NCBI GenBank assembly: GCA_963693365.1 | Contig: CAVNZM010000005.1 | Span: forward strand, 372,001 to 436,000 | Direction of reading: 5' to 3' | Length of the DNA stretch: 64,000 bases | Source: Amoebidium appalachense | Taxonomy: Eukaryota > Ichthyosporea | Shown: positions 20,083-32,071 of the stretch, in pieces | Layout: each line of letters begins with the position of its first letter | Numbering within the stretch: the first letter of the stretch is position 1 | Program-made: the position numbers and the translations under genes | Notes under the pieces: generated by a model | The model's database searches: none | Seen by the model: the letters and a program-made list of their open reading frames with translations, nothing else | What the model was told of the DNA's origin: nothing

Positions 20083-20927
20083 TCCATTATATTGGTCAGA
20101 GCAAGTAGCAGTTGAGCCAGAGTGTGGCATGGGCAAGTTTGCCTAAAGAGAGAGAGGAGAGAGAAGGGAGGGGGGGGGGGGGGGGGGGGGGGGGGATAGG
20201 GGTAAGAATGGGGGTGGGGGTGGGGTGTGTTTTTGTGCGTGTGTGTGGATGTGTTGAGAGGGAGGGGGGGAAAGTGGAAGTTACAGGGGTGGAATTTGGT
20301 GTCTACGTGACCGTTAGGTCGTAGGGAACGTCAGTGAGACGATGTTTTTTCCCCAGAGTTTTGTGTTTTTACTACCACTTGAAAGTATTATCCGGCCCAA
20401 TGTGGTTGAACAAGCCACATCACTCGATCTTGCTGGCAGCTTTCCATTGAATAGGAGGCTGGTTGGAATACATGTGTGTATGATTACTGTGTGGGTGTGT
20501 GGGTGTGTATGTGTGTGCGTGTGCGTGCGGTGGTAGTGGTGGTGGTGGGTGCCCCGTTGGTGGGTGAGTGGGTGGGTGGGTGGGTGGGTGGGTGGGTGGG
20601 TGGGGAGGGGGGGGGGGGGGAAGGGGGCTGGGGCTGGCTGATTCTCCAACTAAACGATGCTATACATTAGCTAACTTAAAGTCTGTTACGAGATCTGGCA
20701 TAAAAGCTCTGTCAGCCAAAAAAGTGCCTGGGGTTAAATAAGGCGCCCCATGTTGCCGGGGGGTGGGGGGGTCGGGGAGGGGGGGGGGGGGATGTTTTTT
20801 ACGGCGTGCACATGTAGGCCGGGTCGTTGTAGTGATGACGGCCCGAATCACCAAGTTATTCTTGTAGGGAAGGGGGCGAGCTATAGCGAGTTCTCCTTAA
20901 GCCATAGTTACCTATTGGTATTCAGTG
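20083..20927. other. intergenic with G tracts and GTGG repeats
   Basis: Contains poly(G) at 20170-20196, a (GGGT)n run at 20560-20602, and an exon-like open frame at 20355-20460 behind TTTTTTCCCCAG. No family match was recognised, so no gene is called. Confidence 0.45.
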
Positions 20928-21115
20928 ACTCTGCTGCCGCCGCCGCCGCCTGCAGTTTATTATTTGCATGTGTCAGTGGCTATGTTGTTGGAAAGATAAA
21001 GCAAAGTTGTCGGACATGCCTCTCCAATGATGATAGGGGAGTCGATGAACATTTAAAAATTGCACCAGTTAAAGGAAAAACGAAGAACCTGAGGTTAGAG
21101 AACACAGCTTACTAA
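20928..21115 (+). pseudogene. possible DNA-transposase C-terminal fragment
   Basis: A frame ending at 21115 contains the motif SGYVVGKIKQSCRTC followed by a charged tail. A GYV(V)xK...C..C zinc-binding motif is common near the C terminus of THAP/P-element-like transposases and related domesticated genes. No catalytic region, start or terminal inverted repeat was found, so this is at most a remnant. Short motif-level similarity only. Confidence 0.25.
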
Positions 21116-21240
21116 ATGTGCACTGTAGTAGCAGCTGGACTGGTGTGTGTTGTGTGCAAGCGCGTGTGTGCACCGGTACGTGTGTGCGTGTCTGTTTGTG
21201 TGTGTGTGTATGTGTGTGTGTGTGCGTGTGTGTGTGTGTG

Positions 21241-21293
<53 letters not shown>

Positions 21294-22922
21294 TGGTGTG
21301 TGTTCTCTGTCACAAGTTGTGTTTGCGTGTGCGTTGTGCATATGACTGGTCGCAGTATAGTATTTGCCAAATTATGTGCGTGTACGTGGTGCGTATGTGC
21401 GTGATCGTGGGCATGTGTGTGCACGTGTGTGTGTGTGTGTGCGTGTGTGTGTGCATTAGCATGGGCGTGGGCGTGGGCGTGTGCATATGCGTGTGAGTGT
21501 CCGTGTGCGACTGTGTGCCTGTGCGTGTGCACATGTGCGCGCGCGCGTTCGACATTTGGCTAGCATGGAAAGAAAACCTTTAGAGGTGTGGGTGTATGTG
21601 GGTGTGCGTGTGTGTACGTGGAGGTGGTGGGGGGGGTCAGGGAGGGCATGACTGCCTTTAATAATGAGCAGTAGCCTAGTTGAGATAGGGATAAGGATTG
21701 TCCGGTTGTTTCTTGATCAGAGGCGACCAAAGTTATCTTCAGAGATATTCGGTATTACTTAACAAAAACCAATAATGCCTTTTTTTGCACCGCTGGATAC
21801 TTGCCGAGGAACGACAGTCCAACCAGAGCTGGTAACGGACTGCTTGCGTTTTTTACTCCCCCCCACCCGCCCAAAAACAAACAAAAAAAAAAAAAAAAAA
21901 AAAAAAGGAGGGAGGGGGGAGGGGGGGGGGGGGGGGGGGAGGGGTCCGAGGGTTCACCACTCTCAAACAAATCCTCCCTCCCCCCCCCCCCCCCCCCCCC
22001 CCCCCCCGTCCCCCCCGTCCCCTCCCCATCTCATTGTACATCCCCCCCCCCCCCCCCCTTTTTTTGGGGGGGGGAGGGGGGGGAGGGAGGGGGGGGGGGA
22101 AGAAAAGAAAGTACCGTTCTGGAGCGCTTTCTCCTTCATAAGCTCACGTGACATGCAACGGTTTGTGTTTCATATCACTTGCACGTTTGCCGTGAGAGCT
22201 AGTGCAAGATTTATTTTCTCACAACCCTTTTTAGAGTTAAAAAAACTCTAATTATAGCTGCGCGTCTGTCAACAGGGCACGAAAATGAACTTTTAATGCC
22301 TCTGTGTGGAAATCTAACGGCAGCACAGTGTCTAGCATGTCAGAAACGCTTCACACTATACCATCTCTGGAGACGGCACTCCACTTATTAGCTAGAAGGG
22401 CGGCACCGTAAGCTAGCTATCCACTATCTATCGTGTCACTAAACTAAGGCACATGGTGGTTGGCACCCAGACTATTAATAAAGTCTTCACACTATTGAGT
22501 CGTCACTAAAACCCTTATTATCCCGCGCTGTCTCGTGTCTGCAGCAATACACAAGTACGACAGCTAGTGACTGAAACCTAACACTAACGTAGCTAAGGTG
22601 ATCAAGCTTATCCACAAAGGTGCTGAGTGCTGCAAGTGTGTGTGACGGCACACACACACTGACCATCACAAGTGTCGGGGGTGACCTACAAACGACGGCA
22701 CACTCGTATTTAATGACTGTCGAGCCCAGAGCTGCTGTCCAGACAGTAGCTGCTTATATACGAGGGCAAGTACACTTGTGCTCTCTTTTGTGGTCCTGGT
22801 GCGCTCGGGAACTTCACCAGAATATTCTCTAAACAGATCCAGCCCGGGATCTAGGTGGTGCGTACGCGTAGCTAGCCAAACGGAGCTAACAACGGCGCAA
22901 GCCCTAGTGGCCATAATCGGAG
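21116..22922. other. TG array and intergenic DNA left of the LTR element
   Basis: A (GT)n array spans about 21185-21292, with weaker GT-rich DNA to 21620. An A/G/C tract cluster lies at 21880-22100. From 22140 the sequence is non-repetitive with no recognised gene. Confidence 0.45.
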
Positions 22923-23121
22923 TCTAAAGAAAGGAAAGACACTGTGAACAGTATGTTTCAGTGGTCCGTTTCGAGACTTGCCAGACTGACCTTCCGAGGT
23001 CTGTCTACCGTGTTTTATTTGCAGGTGGATAGACATCAAGATATCAGCGTGGATGGATATCCACCAATGTGAATATCGGTTTCGCTTATCGGCGAGTAGT
23101 CGACGAGTGCTCATCAGCACA
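22923..23121 (-). repeat. 3' LTR (199 bp)
   Basis: The left copy of the terminal repeat; the 3' LTR in element orientation. It differs from the other copy at a C/G within GGATATC and at a C/G near GAGTG, and carries AATAAA on the minus strand. Confidence 0.85.
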
Positions 23122-23843
23122 TCCCCCGCACAAAGAAGTCTGGCTTCGTCCCTGAAGCCTACCTTGTGCATCTCTGAGAGATGAGCGCACTCTTTCAACA
23201 AATACTAAATTCTATGTATTCTTATATATTGACTATTCCACTGTATCTATTCCATTATACTATTCTAGGTGAGTGGCTTTTGATTGTGGAGTCTGCCACG
23301 AAACTCCAGGTTTTAGGGGGAAAACACTCTCAGAAACCCCAAGGGCTCTACTCCTAGTCCCTTTTCGTGAACAATGAGCACATGGTCATGCTAGTCCAGC
23401 TAGCTTTTCTAGACCAGAGAGCGGGCGTGTGTGGTTTTGTGCCATTGTTTTGAGAATCGTTGTGATAAGCTGTGCCATCGCATCTGCATGGCTCGCATCT
23501 CAAACCACTGTTTTTTTTTTGTTTTTTTTTTGGTATAAGTCGTGGTACTACAAGTCTGTATGTACCGTGGCCATTGCCCAGAATCTGTTGCGTTTTCAGC
23601 CAGCAAAAAAGCATGGAACACCTTTACACTTACATCTTTCGAGTTCTTAGAAAGTTAGGTCTGTTAGTTAGGGTTGCTCAAGTCTGTAGCACCCTACTAC
23701 GTTCTTCTCTTTCTTTCCCTTTTGAATGCTCATGCAAGTGTGTCTCATTGCAGTATTGTCAGCTGTCTGCGCGACACATTCTTGACAGGTCGCCGTAGCG
23801 TGATGGATGGGGAGTCTTGCAGAGTTCTGGCTTTTTTATTCTA

Positions 23844-23879
<36 letters not shown>

Positions 23880-24273
23880 CACGTTTTGTTCCCGGAGGGC
23901 CTTTTCAGGCCCTCTAGGGAAACTACCGTTTACCACACAGCACCGACAGTACACTAGTTAAGGTGCTATCTATGAGTTCAGCTAAGCTAAACCATCCTTC
24001 ACAACCTAACTATAAGTACACACTTTGCCCAGGGCTACTACCCCAGCCACGCCGGCAGGAGGCTCCAGTCCTCCCTTCCATTCAAACACTAGCAATAAAA
24101 ATTAACCGAGGGCTCTCATTGGTCGATCTACAGTATTGGGAAGTCCTAGGTGTTGTGTATAATTTTTACGGTGGGTATGGGTGGATGATGGGGTGTGGTG
24201 GTGGTGGTGGTGGGGGGTTGCTGCCTAACATTATGTGTTGTTGTACGTATGTTGTGGCGATGTTTTTGTGGAC

Positions 24274-24866
24274 TTAAAGGTGGGTTTTACAGGGCACACC
24301 GGGTCTGTGTGTGTTCCGGCAGTCAGAACAGGCCGGCCGGGTGTGTGTGGGGGGTGTATTTGTTGGTGTTTTGGGTTTTTGGGGAGCCATACTTTTCTTT
24401 CTACGGGTGGTGGGTATATGGTGGTGTTTTTGCATTTTGGGGTGTGTGGGGGGGAGTGTTGTGTTCCGTGGGTGCCAAATTTGTGAAAAGAAAAAGGATT
24501 GCAACTCTGCTGTGATTTTTCCTAAGATGGCCCGGGTGGTGGTCTTGGTGGTGCCGGTGGCTGCAAGTAGTGGGCCCACCGATCGTGAGCAGAATCCCCG
24601 TTCGACCCACTTGATGTCTTCGGGGTCAGGTGGGTCACCGTTGCCTCCTATCCAGCTTATCCATGCACATTGGTCTACCACCGTGGCTGCCGTATGGTGG
24701 TGCTGTGCCGTGGGGGTGTTTGGATGACGAGTGTGCAGGGCGTTGTGGATGCAGGCTGTGATGGCGGTGGTCAGGGTGGGGACTTCCCCGGCACGGGCCG
24801 GGCAGGCCCAGAGGTGGGTGGTGGTCTCAGGGTGCTGGCTGCACCGGGGGTGCAGAGTTCTGGGAG
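24274..24866 (-). pseudogene. LINE-like reverse-transcriptase tail inside the LTR element
   Basis: The minus-strand frame contains HPRCSQHPETTTHLWACP, resembling the C-terminal zinc knuckle of non-LTR retrotransposon polymerases (normally C..C.......H....C; here the first Cys is His). It is followed about 100 residues later by IWHPRN, similar to the W..RN motif that often ends such proteins. The frame is interrupted just upstream by a stop, and no catalytic domain remains. It is probably a LINE remnant captured by or inserted into the LTR element. The assignment is motif-based. Confidence 0.4.
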
Positions 24867-25004
24867 TCGTAAAGTTTTGGCAGCGTCAGAGTGCGGAAGC
24901 GTGGAGAAGGAGAGAAACAAGAAGCGCGCTGCTGTAGTTCGTCTACTACTGCAGATGTCGTGCGCCATGAGTTCTTGCGCAGTGGAAGAGCAAGATCCAA
25001 AAAG

Positions 25005-25014
25005 TCTGCTACCA
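25005..25014 (-). other. primer-binding site (tRNA-iMet type)
   Basis: The plus strand reads TCTGCTACCA immediately before the LTR. The minus strand is TGGTAGCAGA, complementary to the 3' end of animal-type initiator tRNA-Met (…TCTGCTACCA). The position, directly at the LTR edge, is as expected for reverse-transcription priming. Confidence 0.8.
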
Positions 25015-25213
25015 TCTAAAGAAAGGAAAGACACTGTGAACAGTATGTTTCAGTGGTCCGTTTCGAGACTTGCCAGACTGACCTTCCGAGGTCTGTCTAC
25101 CGTGTTTTATTTGCAGGTGGATAGACATCAAGATATCAGCGTGGATGGATATCGACCAATGTGAATATCGGTTTCGCTTATCGGCGAGTAGTCGACGAGT
25201 GGTCATCAGCACA
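25015..25213 (-). repeat. 5' LTR (199 bp)
   Basis: The right copy of the terminal repeat; the 5' LTR in element orientation, directly adjacent to the primer-binding site. Confidence 0.85.
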
Positions 25214-25493
25214 GGAGCACGGATAGCCGGACGCAATCTGATCGGATAGCCAAGTGACTAAGAAACACACGTATTTACAGATCTCTCTAACAAAGACAAA
25301 AAAATACCTAAAATAGAACTAAGGAGTGAGCAGATATCATTACACACATTATTTATTTTGACATAGCACATATGTAGAGATCTGTGTCATAGCTAAATAA
25401 CAGTCTATGTGCAGTGGATCCCTCGAAAACAACCTCACTTTACATAAACTTTAAAGCCTCAAATCATACATGCCAATGTGCAAGTGCCGGTAT

Positions 25494-26378
25494 CTAGAAA
25501 ACCAACTCACTAAACCTTTCTAAAAACCTAATTGCCGCAGGGCTGCCACATGCCATAGCCAGCAGTGAAAAGTCACTGTCGACGATTTGATTGGCTGGGC
25601 ACCTTATATGTGCTGCGGTGAGGTAAAGGTTCAAGTCTGCCAGAAGTTTAACCAGTGTGGGGGCATGCATGGTCACCACATCGATCTTCTCTTGCCCTTT
25701 CTTGGCAGCATTCAGCATCGAAACCACCTTGTTGTCGCTCATCCCAAGTGTGCTGCGTCCCCCTATCTCCACTATTGCGTATCCTGACTGTATTCCTGCT
25801 TGTTCGGCTGGTGATTCCGGGATCACACCAACTATTTCAGACCCGTCATAGGCCAAGATACCTATTTCATGCAGTGTCATGTCGGCGCTCGGGGATGCAC
25901 ACAATGTCATGTAGATGTGCATAACATTGACTCCGTGAAACACAAACAGGGGTGTGTCTGCTACCTCCAACTCCACCTCGCTAACACTGCGAAGGAAGTT
26001 AACAATTTCCTGCTCCTCCATAGCTGAAAAATCACGCTGGTTGCACGAAAGCAACTCGTCACCAAATTTCAATCCTGCTCTGTATGCCGCAGAACACACC
26101 CCGGGAAGGCTTAGCTCCTCGACAAACACCACAAAAACACGCCCGTGCACGGCAGAAATCACCACACCAAATTCCTCGCCGGCTATCTTACGCAAGTATA
26201 TATCTCTCCGAATGCACCGTGGCATCTCTTCTCCCATCCTCACGTTATGTCTGGGCGGGGGTGTGTGCGTGTGTTTATCGCATTGTGCTTCGTCGCGCTC
26301 ATTTTGGGTGGCTGATAGACTGTGGAGGGTGGAGCTGAATGGTGAACCGGGGGGTGACGGGCTGTGTGACGGGGACAT
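25494..26378 (-). CDS. syntenin-like tandem PDZ protein
   Basis: An intronless gene of 294 residues. After a Ser/Pro/His-rich N-terminal region (about 1-55) come two PDZ domains. PDZ1 is at about 58-140, with AGLKFGDELLSCNQRDF matching the syntenin GLRFGDQVLQINGE segment. PDZ2 is at about 165-237, with AEQAGIQSGYAIVEIGGRSTLGMSD. These are followed by VVTMHAPTLVKLLADL, corresponding to the TIMPAFIFEHIIKRM helix of syntenin. By family knowledge, syntenins are adaptors that bind C-terminal peptides of membrane proteins (syndecans) and phosphoinositides in endosomal and exosomal trafficking. The inter-PDZ linker is longer than in animal syntenin, and about 45 extra C-terminal residues follow. ATG 26378 is the first in frame, preceded by an A-rich leader. 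A generic double-PDZ scaffold is the alternative. Confidence 0.75.
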   Translation of the reverse strand: MSPSHSPSPPGSPFSSTLHSLSATQNERDEAQCDKHTHTPPPRHNVRMGEEMPRCIRRDIYLRKIAGEEFGVVISAVHGRVFVVFVEELSLPGVCSAAYRAGLKFGDELLSCNQRDFSAMEEQEIVNFLRSVSEVELEVADTPLFVFHGVNVMHIYMTLCASPSADMTLHEIGILAYDGSEIVGVIPESPAEQAGIQSGYAIVEIGGRSTLGMSDNKVVSMLNAAKKGQEKIDVVTMHAPTLVKLLADLNLYLTAAHIRCPANQIVDSDFSLLAMACGSPAAIRFLERFSELVF

Positions 26379-27874
26379 GTTACCAACCAGGCATCTCGTC
26401 TTGGGTTTTTTTGTTTTTTTGTTTTTTTTTGTTGAGAGTGATGTGTTTTCAATTCAAGCTTGCAAGCTGAGTTGCAGAAGAATTCAGGCTTTGTCTCTTA
26501 TGCTGCTGTGTAGTCGGCTCTCTGCAGATTGACTGCTAAAGCTGCCTGCAGCGTAAATTGAAATCGTGAACCATTGCTTATATATATGGTGCTCGCTAAG
26601 TAAATTTGTATACTACAATTAGGTTTTTTTATTTCAAAAAAAAGGCCAGATATTATTGCACCGGTACCGGAAGAAGAGAAAGGTTGGGGAGAAGATATGT
26701 TACACAGTTATTGTCTTTTGTGTGTGGATGTGCCAGCGGTCATTCGCTTATTTGACTGGAACCTACTTACAGCTTCAACATAGATCTTACACAATTTCTG
26801 TGCACCGAGTCATCAGGAAGCCTTGTTTAATATACTATTGTTGAATCAATGGATGCGCTAACATCCAATCAACATTCTGTATGCTTTACGCTAATAGTAA
26901 GGCGTGACATTTAGATGACAAAACCCAATCATCAACAGTCCTAATAATCCTCCAAACTAAATTGGGGGTGCTCATCTGTAAAACCAAGAGCTGAAAATTC
27001 TTAGGAAAGCTTGGAACATGACTCCACAGCCTCAGCCACTCGAGCAATAAATGAGAAAAGCACAAAAAAAAACTTATTTAATTAACAATAAGTTTTTCTT
27101 ACCTACATAACACACATGTTAGGATTCCCTCGATGCATATGCACATACATGTATCACTGTGTTTATACATGATCATATGCACGAAGATATATATACTAGT
27201 GCTAATTCTAAGTGAGGTATTTTAGTACTGACGTGTCACACGACGTGAGGGGAAACCGGACAAACATGACTCGCTTCGCGTACGTCCGTAACTTTCATAT
27301 TTTTTACATCCAAAAGGAGTATGCGATACCTCGCACCCATCTGACAAGTTGATCAAGCCTTTTGAATGGATATAATTCAATTATTTATTTAATACAGAAA
27401 ACGACTGAAGGGCAGCCCACATTAAAGGGTTGTGGGGGAACCATTCCCTTTGATAATTATCCAGTAGAAAGGAATGTGCCACAAATCCGTCGGATTGGTC
27501 AGATTGGGATGGTCGGAGTGATTCACTGATACGGGGCGGGGCAACCCCACTGTGACTGCCCAGGTGGAAAGTTGCATCGGTATTTGTTTTCTTTTGTTAT
27601 TTACCAATGCTGATACATAATTCAGACGTTGCCTGATGATTTCTGGACTTGCCTTCGTGTAGTAACGGACATTTAGCGGCATGTTATATGGGGGCTAATG
27701 TTGTGGCTGGAGTGAAGAGCTCGGGATCTTCACGTGAGTGTACAGTAATACACATGTGCGTGTGCAGCATTGCACACGAGGGGCAGTGCTCCCACCGTTC
27801 CCCAAAATATAGGCCGTGTAAGCCCTGTGGAATATGTGGGGACGTTTTTTGGTGGGTTTGTGTCACGGATTTGT

Positions 27875-28039
27875 GTGCGTGTGTGTGTGCGTGCGCATGC
27901 GGCGTGTGCGCGTGCCGTGTGTGCGTGTGCGTTTGTGTTTGCGTGTGTGTTTGGTTATGTGGATATGCGGGCGTGCGTGTGAGTGTGTGTGTGCGTTCAT
28001 GTGGGTCTGTATATGTGTGTGTGGTATGTACGCGCGCGC

Positions 28040-28086
<47 letters not shown>

Positions 28087-28309
28087 TGTGTGTGTACCTG
28101 TGTCTGTGGATGAATGCGTGCGCAGACATGCGCGTGTGTGTGTACATGTGTGAAGGGTGTGTGGCGGTATGGGTATGTTTGTGTGTGTGTGTGGGTGTGT
28201 GGGTGTGTGTGGGTGTGTGTGTTTGCGTGGGTGTGCGTGTGTACGTGTGTTGTGTGTGTGTGCGTGTGTGTGTTTGTGTGTGTGCCGGTGTGTGTGTGTG
28301 TGTGTCTGT

Positions 28310-28362
<53 letters not shown>

Positions 28363-28366
28363 ACAC

Positions 28367-28402
<36 letters not shown>

Positions 28403-28410
28403 GGTGGGTG
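27875..28410. repeat. 0.5-kb compound (TG)n array
   Basis: Nearly continuous TG with interspersed GCGC (28028-28056, an alternating purine-pyrimidine CG run) and GGGTGT units. The alternating CG/TG character favours Z-DNA. Confidence 0.85.
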
Positions 28411-28645
28411 GGTGTGCGCACGTATTCTTTTGAGTAAAATTATGTATTTGCACAACATATTACGTCAAAGAACAGAGACTGATTCATACAATTACTCGCC
28501 AAAAACAGAAGTTGTCGCATAATTTGATTGCAAGGATGGTAATCACTAATATTAGGGGCACTTCGAATTATCCCGTCCGGTCTACATGGAACCCCGATTA
28601 TCTACCTAGCAAAAGTACTTAGTCTTTTTTATTTTGCCTCTCTTC

Positions 28646-28698
<53 letters not shown>

Positions 28699-29088
28699 GG
28701 GGGGGAGGGGGGGGGGAGGGGGGGGGGGGGGATGGAGGGAGTGGAGGTGGAAAAAGGGGTTCCAGGTGCAGTTGAATTCGAACCGGATTTTTTCCCCGTC
28801 AGTGGCTGTCATTCAACCCTCATCCCCCCCTCCCCCCTCCCCCCCTTCCCTTCCCCCCTCCTCTTTTTTGCTAGATCTCTTTCTGGTTGGGGGGGGGGAG
28901 GAGGGGGGCCGGGGTGGGGTGGATGGGTGGGTGAGTGCCACTGGGGGGGGGGGGGGGGGGGGGTTACCCGCCCACTCGGGGGGACGACAAGTTTCACTCG
29001 CACCATCAGAGAGTATAGCTAACCATAGAACTATTAGGGTGGTGCGCCCCCTTTCCCCCCTGCGCCCTCCCCCCCCCCCCCCCCCCTG

Positions 29089-29127
<39 letters not shown>

Positions 29128-29159
29128 ACTCTCTCCCCCCCCCCCCCTCTCCCCCCCCC

Positions 29160-29298
<139 letters not shown>

Positions 29299-29955
29299 CC
29301 CCCCCCCCCCCCCTCTCTCACTCTCACTCTCTCCCTCTCTCTATTTCTCTCCCCCCCTCCCCCCCCCCCCCCCCCCTCTCTCCCTCTCGGTCTCTCCCCC
29401 CCCCCCCCCCCCCCGCCCCTCCCCGCCCACCCCACCCTGTCAGAAGCCCCTCCCCCCGACGCCAACCGAGCTAATCAGGGGTCCCTCCCTTTCTCCTCCC
29501 TCCCCACCCCCCCCCCCCCCCCCCCTCCCCCCTATTCAATCTCCCCCCTCCCCTTCTCCCCCCGTTTGCCTCAAATACTATGAATCTGATCTGGTCTATG
29601 GCTTAGTGATGGGCCCTCTCGGGCTCTTCCAACCCTTGTGGTCACTTAAATTAGCTTTGTGCTGTATGGATGTACGGGGCAGAGATTAGTATCGGGATAA
29701 ATGAGGGCAGTTAATTCGAAAACAGTTACACACGGTGAGGCCTTTGCTTGTTAGGAGCCCACAAGGACTATGAACACCAAATCCCTGCCCTTGATCCTAA
29801 AACCCCACACGTATACGCCCATGTACAAAACGAAAATTTTACATACACACACACACGTGCACATACATGCGCACACATGCATACACACACGCACACATAC
29901 AAATACACACACACGTGTACATGCACAGACACACGCACACACACACACGCACACA

Positions 29956-29986
<31 letters not shown>

Positions 29987-30083
29987 GCACGCACACGCAC
30001 ACACACATGGGCACGCATACCAACGCACACGCAAACACACACCGTTTCAAACACCAACAACACACACACACACACACAGTTCA

Positions 30084-30124
<41 letters not shown>

Positions 30125-30872
30125 ACGTACACGCTCACGCACACACACACACACACGCGCACACGCACACACAGATTCACACAGAGTAGCAGTTGTATGC
30201 TGCACATTGTACACAAGCCTGGTGTGTCGCACACATTTCGCATATGCCCGCGGCCCACATGCCTGTCATGGCATGAACCCCCCCCTCCCCCCCCCCCCTC
30301 CTCCACCACCACCCCGGACCGACACATTCCCCCAGCCCCCAGCCCACCCAAGTTCCTACATGGTAACCTGCAAACAGCCTGAACCTGACAATTGGGTTAT
30401 TTTCATGGTGGCATACACAGACAACCATTTCGAGATGAGGTGCACAGTGGTACTATCAGCCTCTAATACTGGGGACGATGCAAGCAAGGAAGAAACTGAA
30501 TAGAACTACTTTGATCAGGGCTTCATATAATGTAGCTAAACAAAAAAGAATTCAATGGATCATCACCATAAGAGCCGGGAGGCATATTAAAATGTAGCAC
30601 GCGCCACAGTTTTAGTGGTTGCGGTTGGATTTTGTAGCTGTGTGTGTGTGGGAAGCGGGGGGGGGGGGGGGGGGGGGGGGGGGAGAATAGGAACAAAAGA
30701 TGGTCATTGCAGCTATGTAACTGAGACTGCTGGGAGGAAGGGGGGCGGGGGGGAGGTTTGGTTAAGCTGGGAATTGCGGCATCTCACTCCGGGCATAGGA
30801 CGAGAAGGAGGACGTGGGTGAGGAGGGGGCGTGGGGGAGAAGGGGGGGGGGGGGGGGGGGGTCAACGATTGC

Positions 30873-30915
<43 letters not shown>

Positions 30916-31170
30916 CGCGCGCGCGTGTGCGTGCAGGCGTGCGCATGTGTGTGTGCGAGCGCGCGATTATGTGTCTTTTTTTTCCTAGGCCGGGGGTGGG
31001 GGAGGGGGGGAGTTGGTTTTTTTTTTTGTTTTCGAGGGAGGGGGGGGGCATCTTGGCACGCACTGAAAAAAGAAAGAAAGTCGTAAACAGAACACAACGT
31101 AGAGCCTGGTCCCTGCCTCTACACAAGTGAACGGGTATGAAGTTGAACAAGCAGAATCGAGGGCACAGGT

Positions 31171-31201
<31 letters not shown>

Positions 31202-31769
31202 GGCGGTGCTTGGACGTCAAGCGCTAGGTGTGGGTGGGCGGGCGAGCGTATGGTGGTTGTAATTGGGGAGGAAGCACGAGAGGATACACATTTGAAGGCC
31301 GAAAGGTGGGGGGGGGGGGGGGGGGGGGGGGGGTGGGAGGAAGGGGGCGGGGAGGAGGGGATGGACATGAACACCAGGGGGATTGCTGAGGTGGGGCGAA
31401 GAAGGGATGCAAGATGAAAGTGTGGGTATTGCGGTTCATGGGAGGGTGGATAAGAAAGGGGGAAGGTATCTGTGGGGGGTTTGCACCTGTATGTGGTTAC
31501 TCATTCAGAAGTTTATTCTCAAATTAGAGGGTTATAGGGCTTATAACTACAAGGGTTCCCCCCTTTCAGTATGTAGTTTATACTATTGCTAAAATGGTTA
31601 TTTGGTGTGGAAACAGCACATTTTACATGCACTCTTGCATAATTAAATAGAATAGGCAGAAAGCTATACGAAAGGGTGTGCGCAATCAAGAGATAGCCTA
31701 TGCACTTACAGAAGTTACATCGAAGTTTCAAGTGATTTAGGTCAAACGTATCAGGGCAACATAAGGAAA

Positions 31770-31816
<47 letters not shown>

Positions 31817-32071
31817 CAACAACCCACTCCCCTCTCCCCCTCTCTTCCCCTGAGTCCACAACAGGGCCAGCCTATCATGCATTAGGGGATGACTATCCGA
31901 GTGCACAGGTGGTTGGCAACTACAAATACAACACACCGGGTTGTTCGTGTGCACTACACGTTTTTTCACAGAGCCCTACCAAAACACGGGCAGGCCTCTA
32001 TCCTCCAAATCCCAGCACGTGCCAAGACCCCCGTACCTTGCACGTGCCATGATCCCGTACCTTGCACGTGC

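Larger units (their letters stand above)
22923..25213 (-). mobile_element. non-autonomous LTR retrotransposon, 2.29 kb
   Basis: Two 199-bp direct repeats (22923-23121 and 25015-25213) differ at about two positions. The whole is flanked by GGAG on both sides (22919-22922 and 25214-25217), a 4-bp target-site duplication. Read on the minus strand, each LTR starts TGTGCTG and contains AATAAA. The 5' LTR (right copy) is followed at once by TGGTAGCAGA, the primer-binding site complementary to the CCA end of an initiator tRNA-Met. The 3' LTR (left copy) is preceded by a purine tract GCGGGGGA. The 1.9-kb interior has no visible protease, integrase or YxDD reverse transcriptase, so it must be mobilised in trans. 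High LTR identity implies a young insertion. Confidence 0.85.

Noticed and set aside
22923-25213. Interpretation of the 199-bp direct repeats as a simple segmental duplication
   Set aside because: Target-site duplication, tRNA-type primer site, purine tract and an AATAAA in the repeat together fit an LTR element much better.
27422-27682. 86-codon minus-strand frame
   Set aside because: Contains a CCAAT-like box, has no domain and no neighbouring exon; not supported as a gene.
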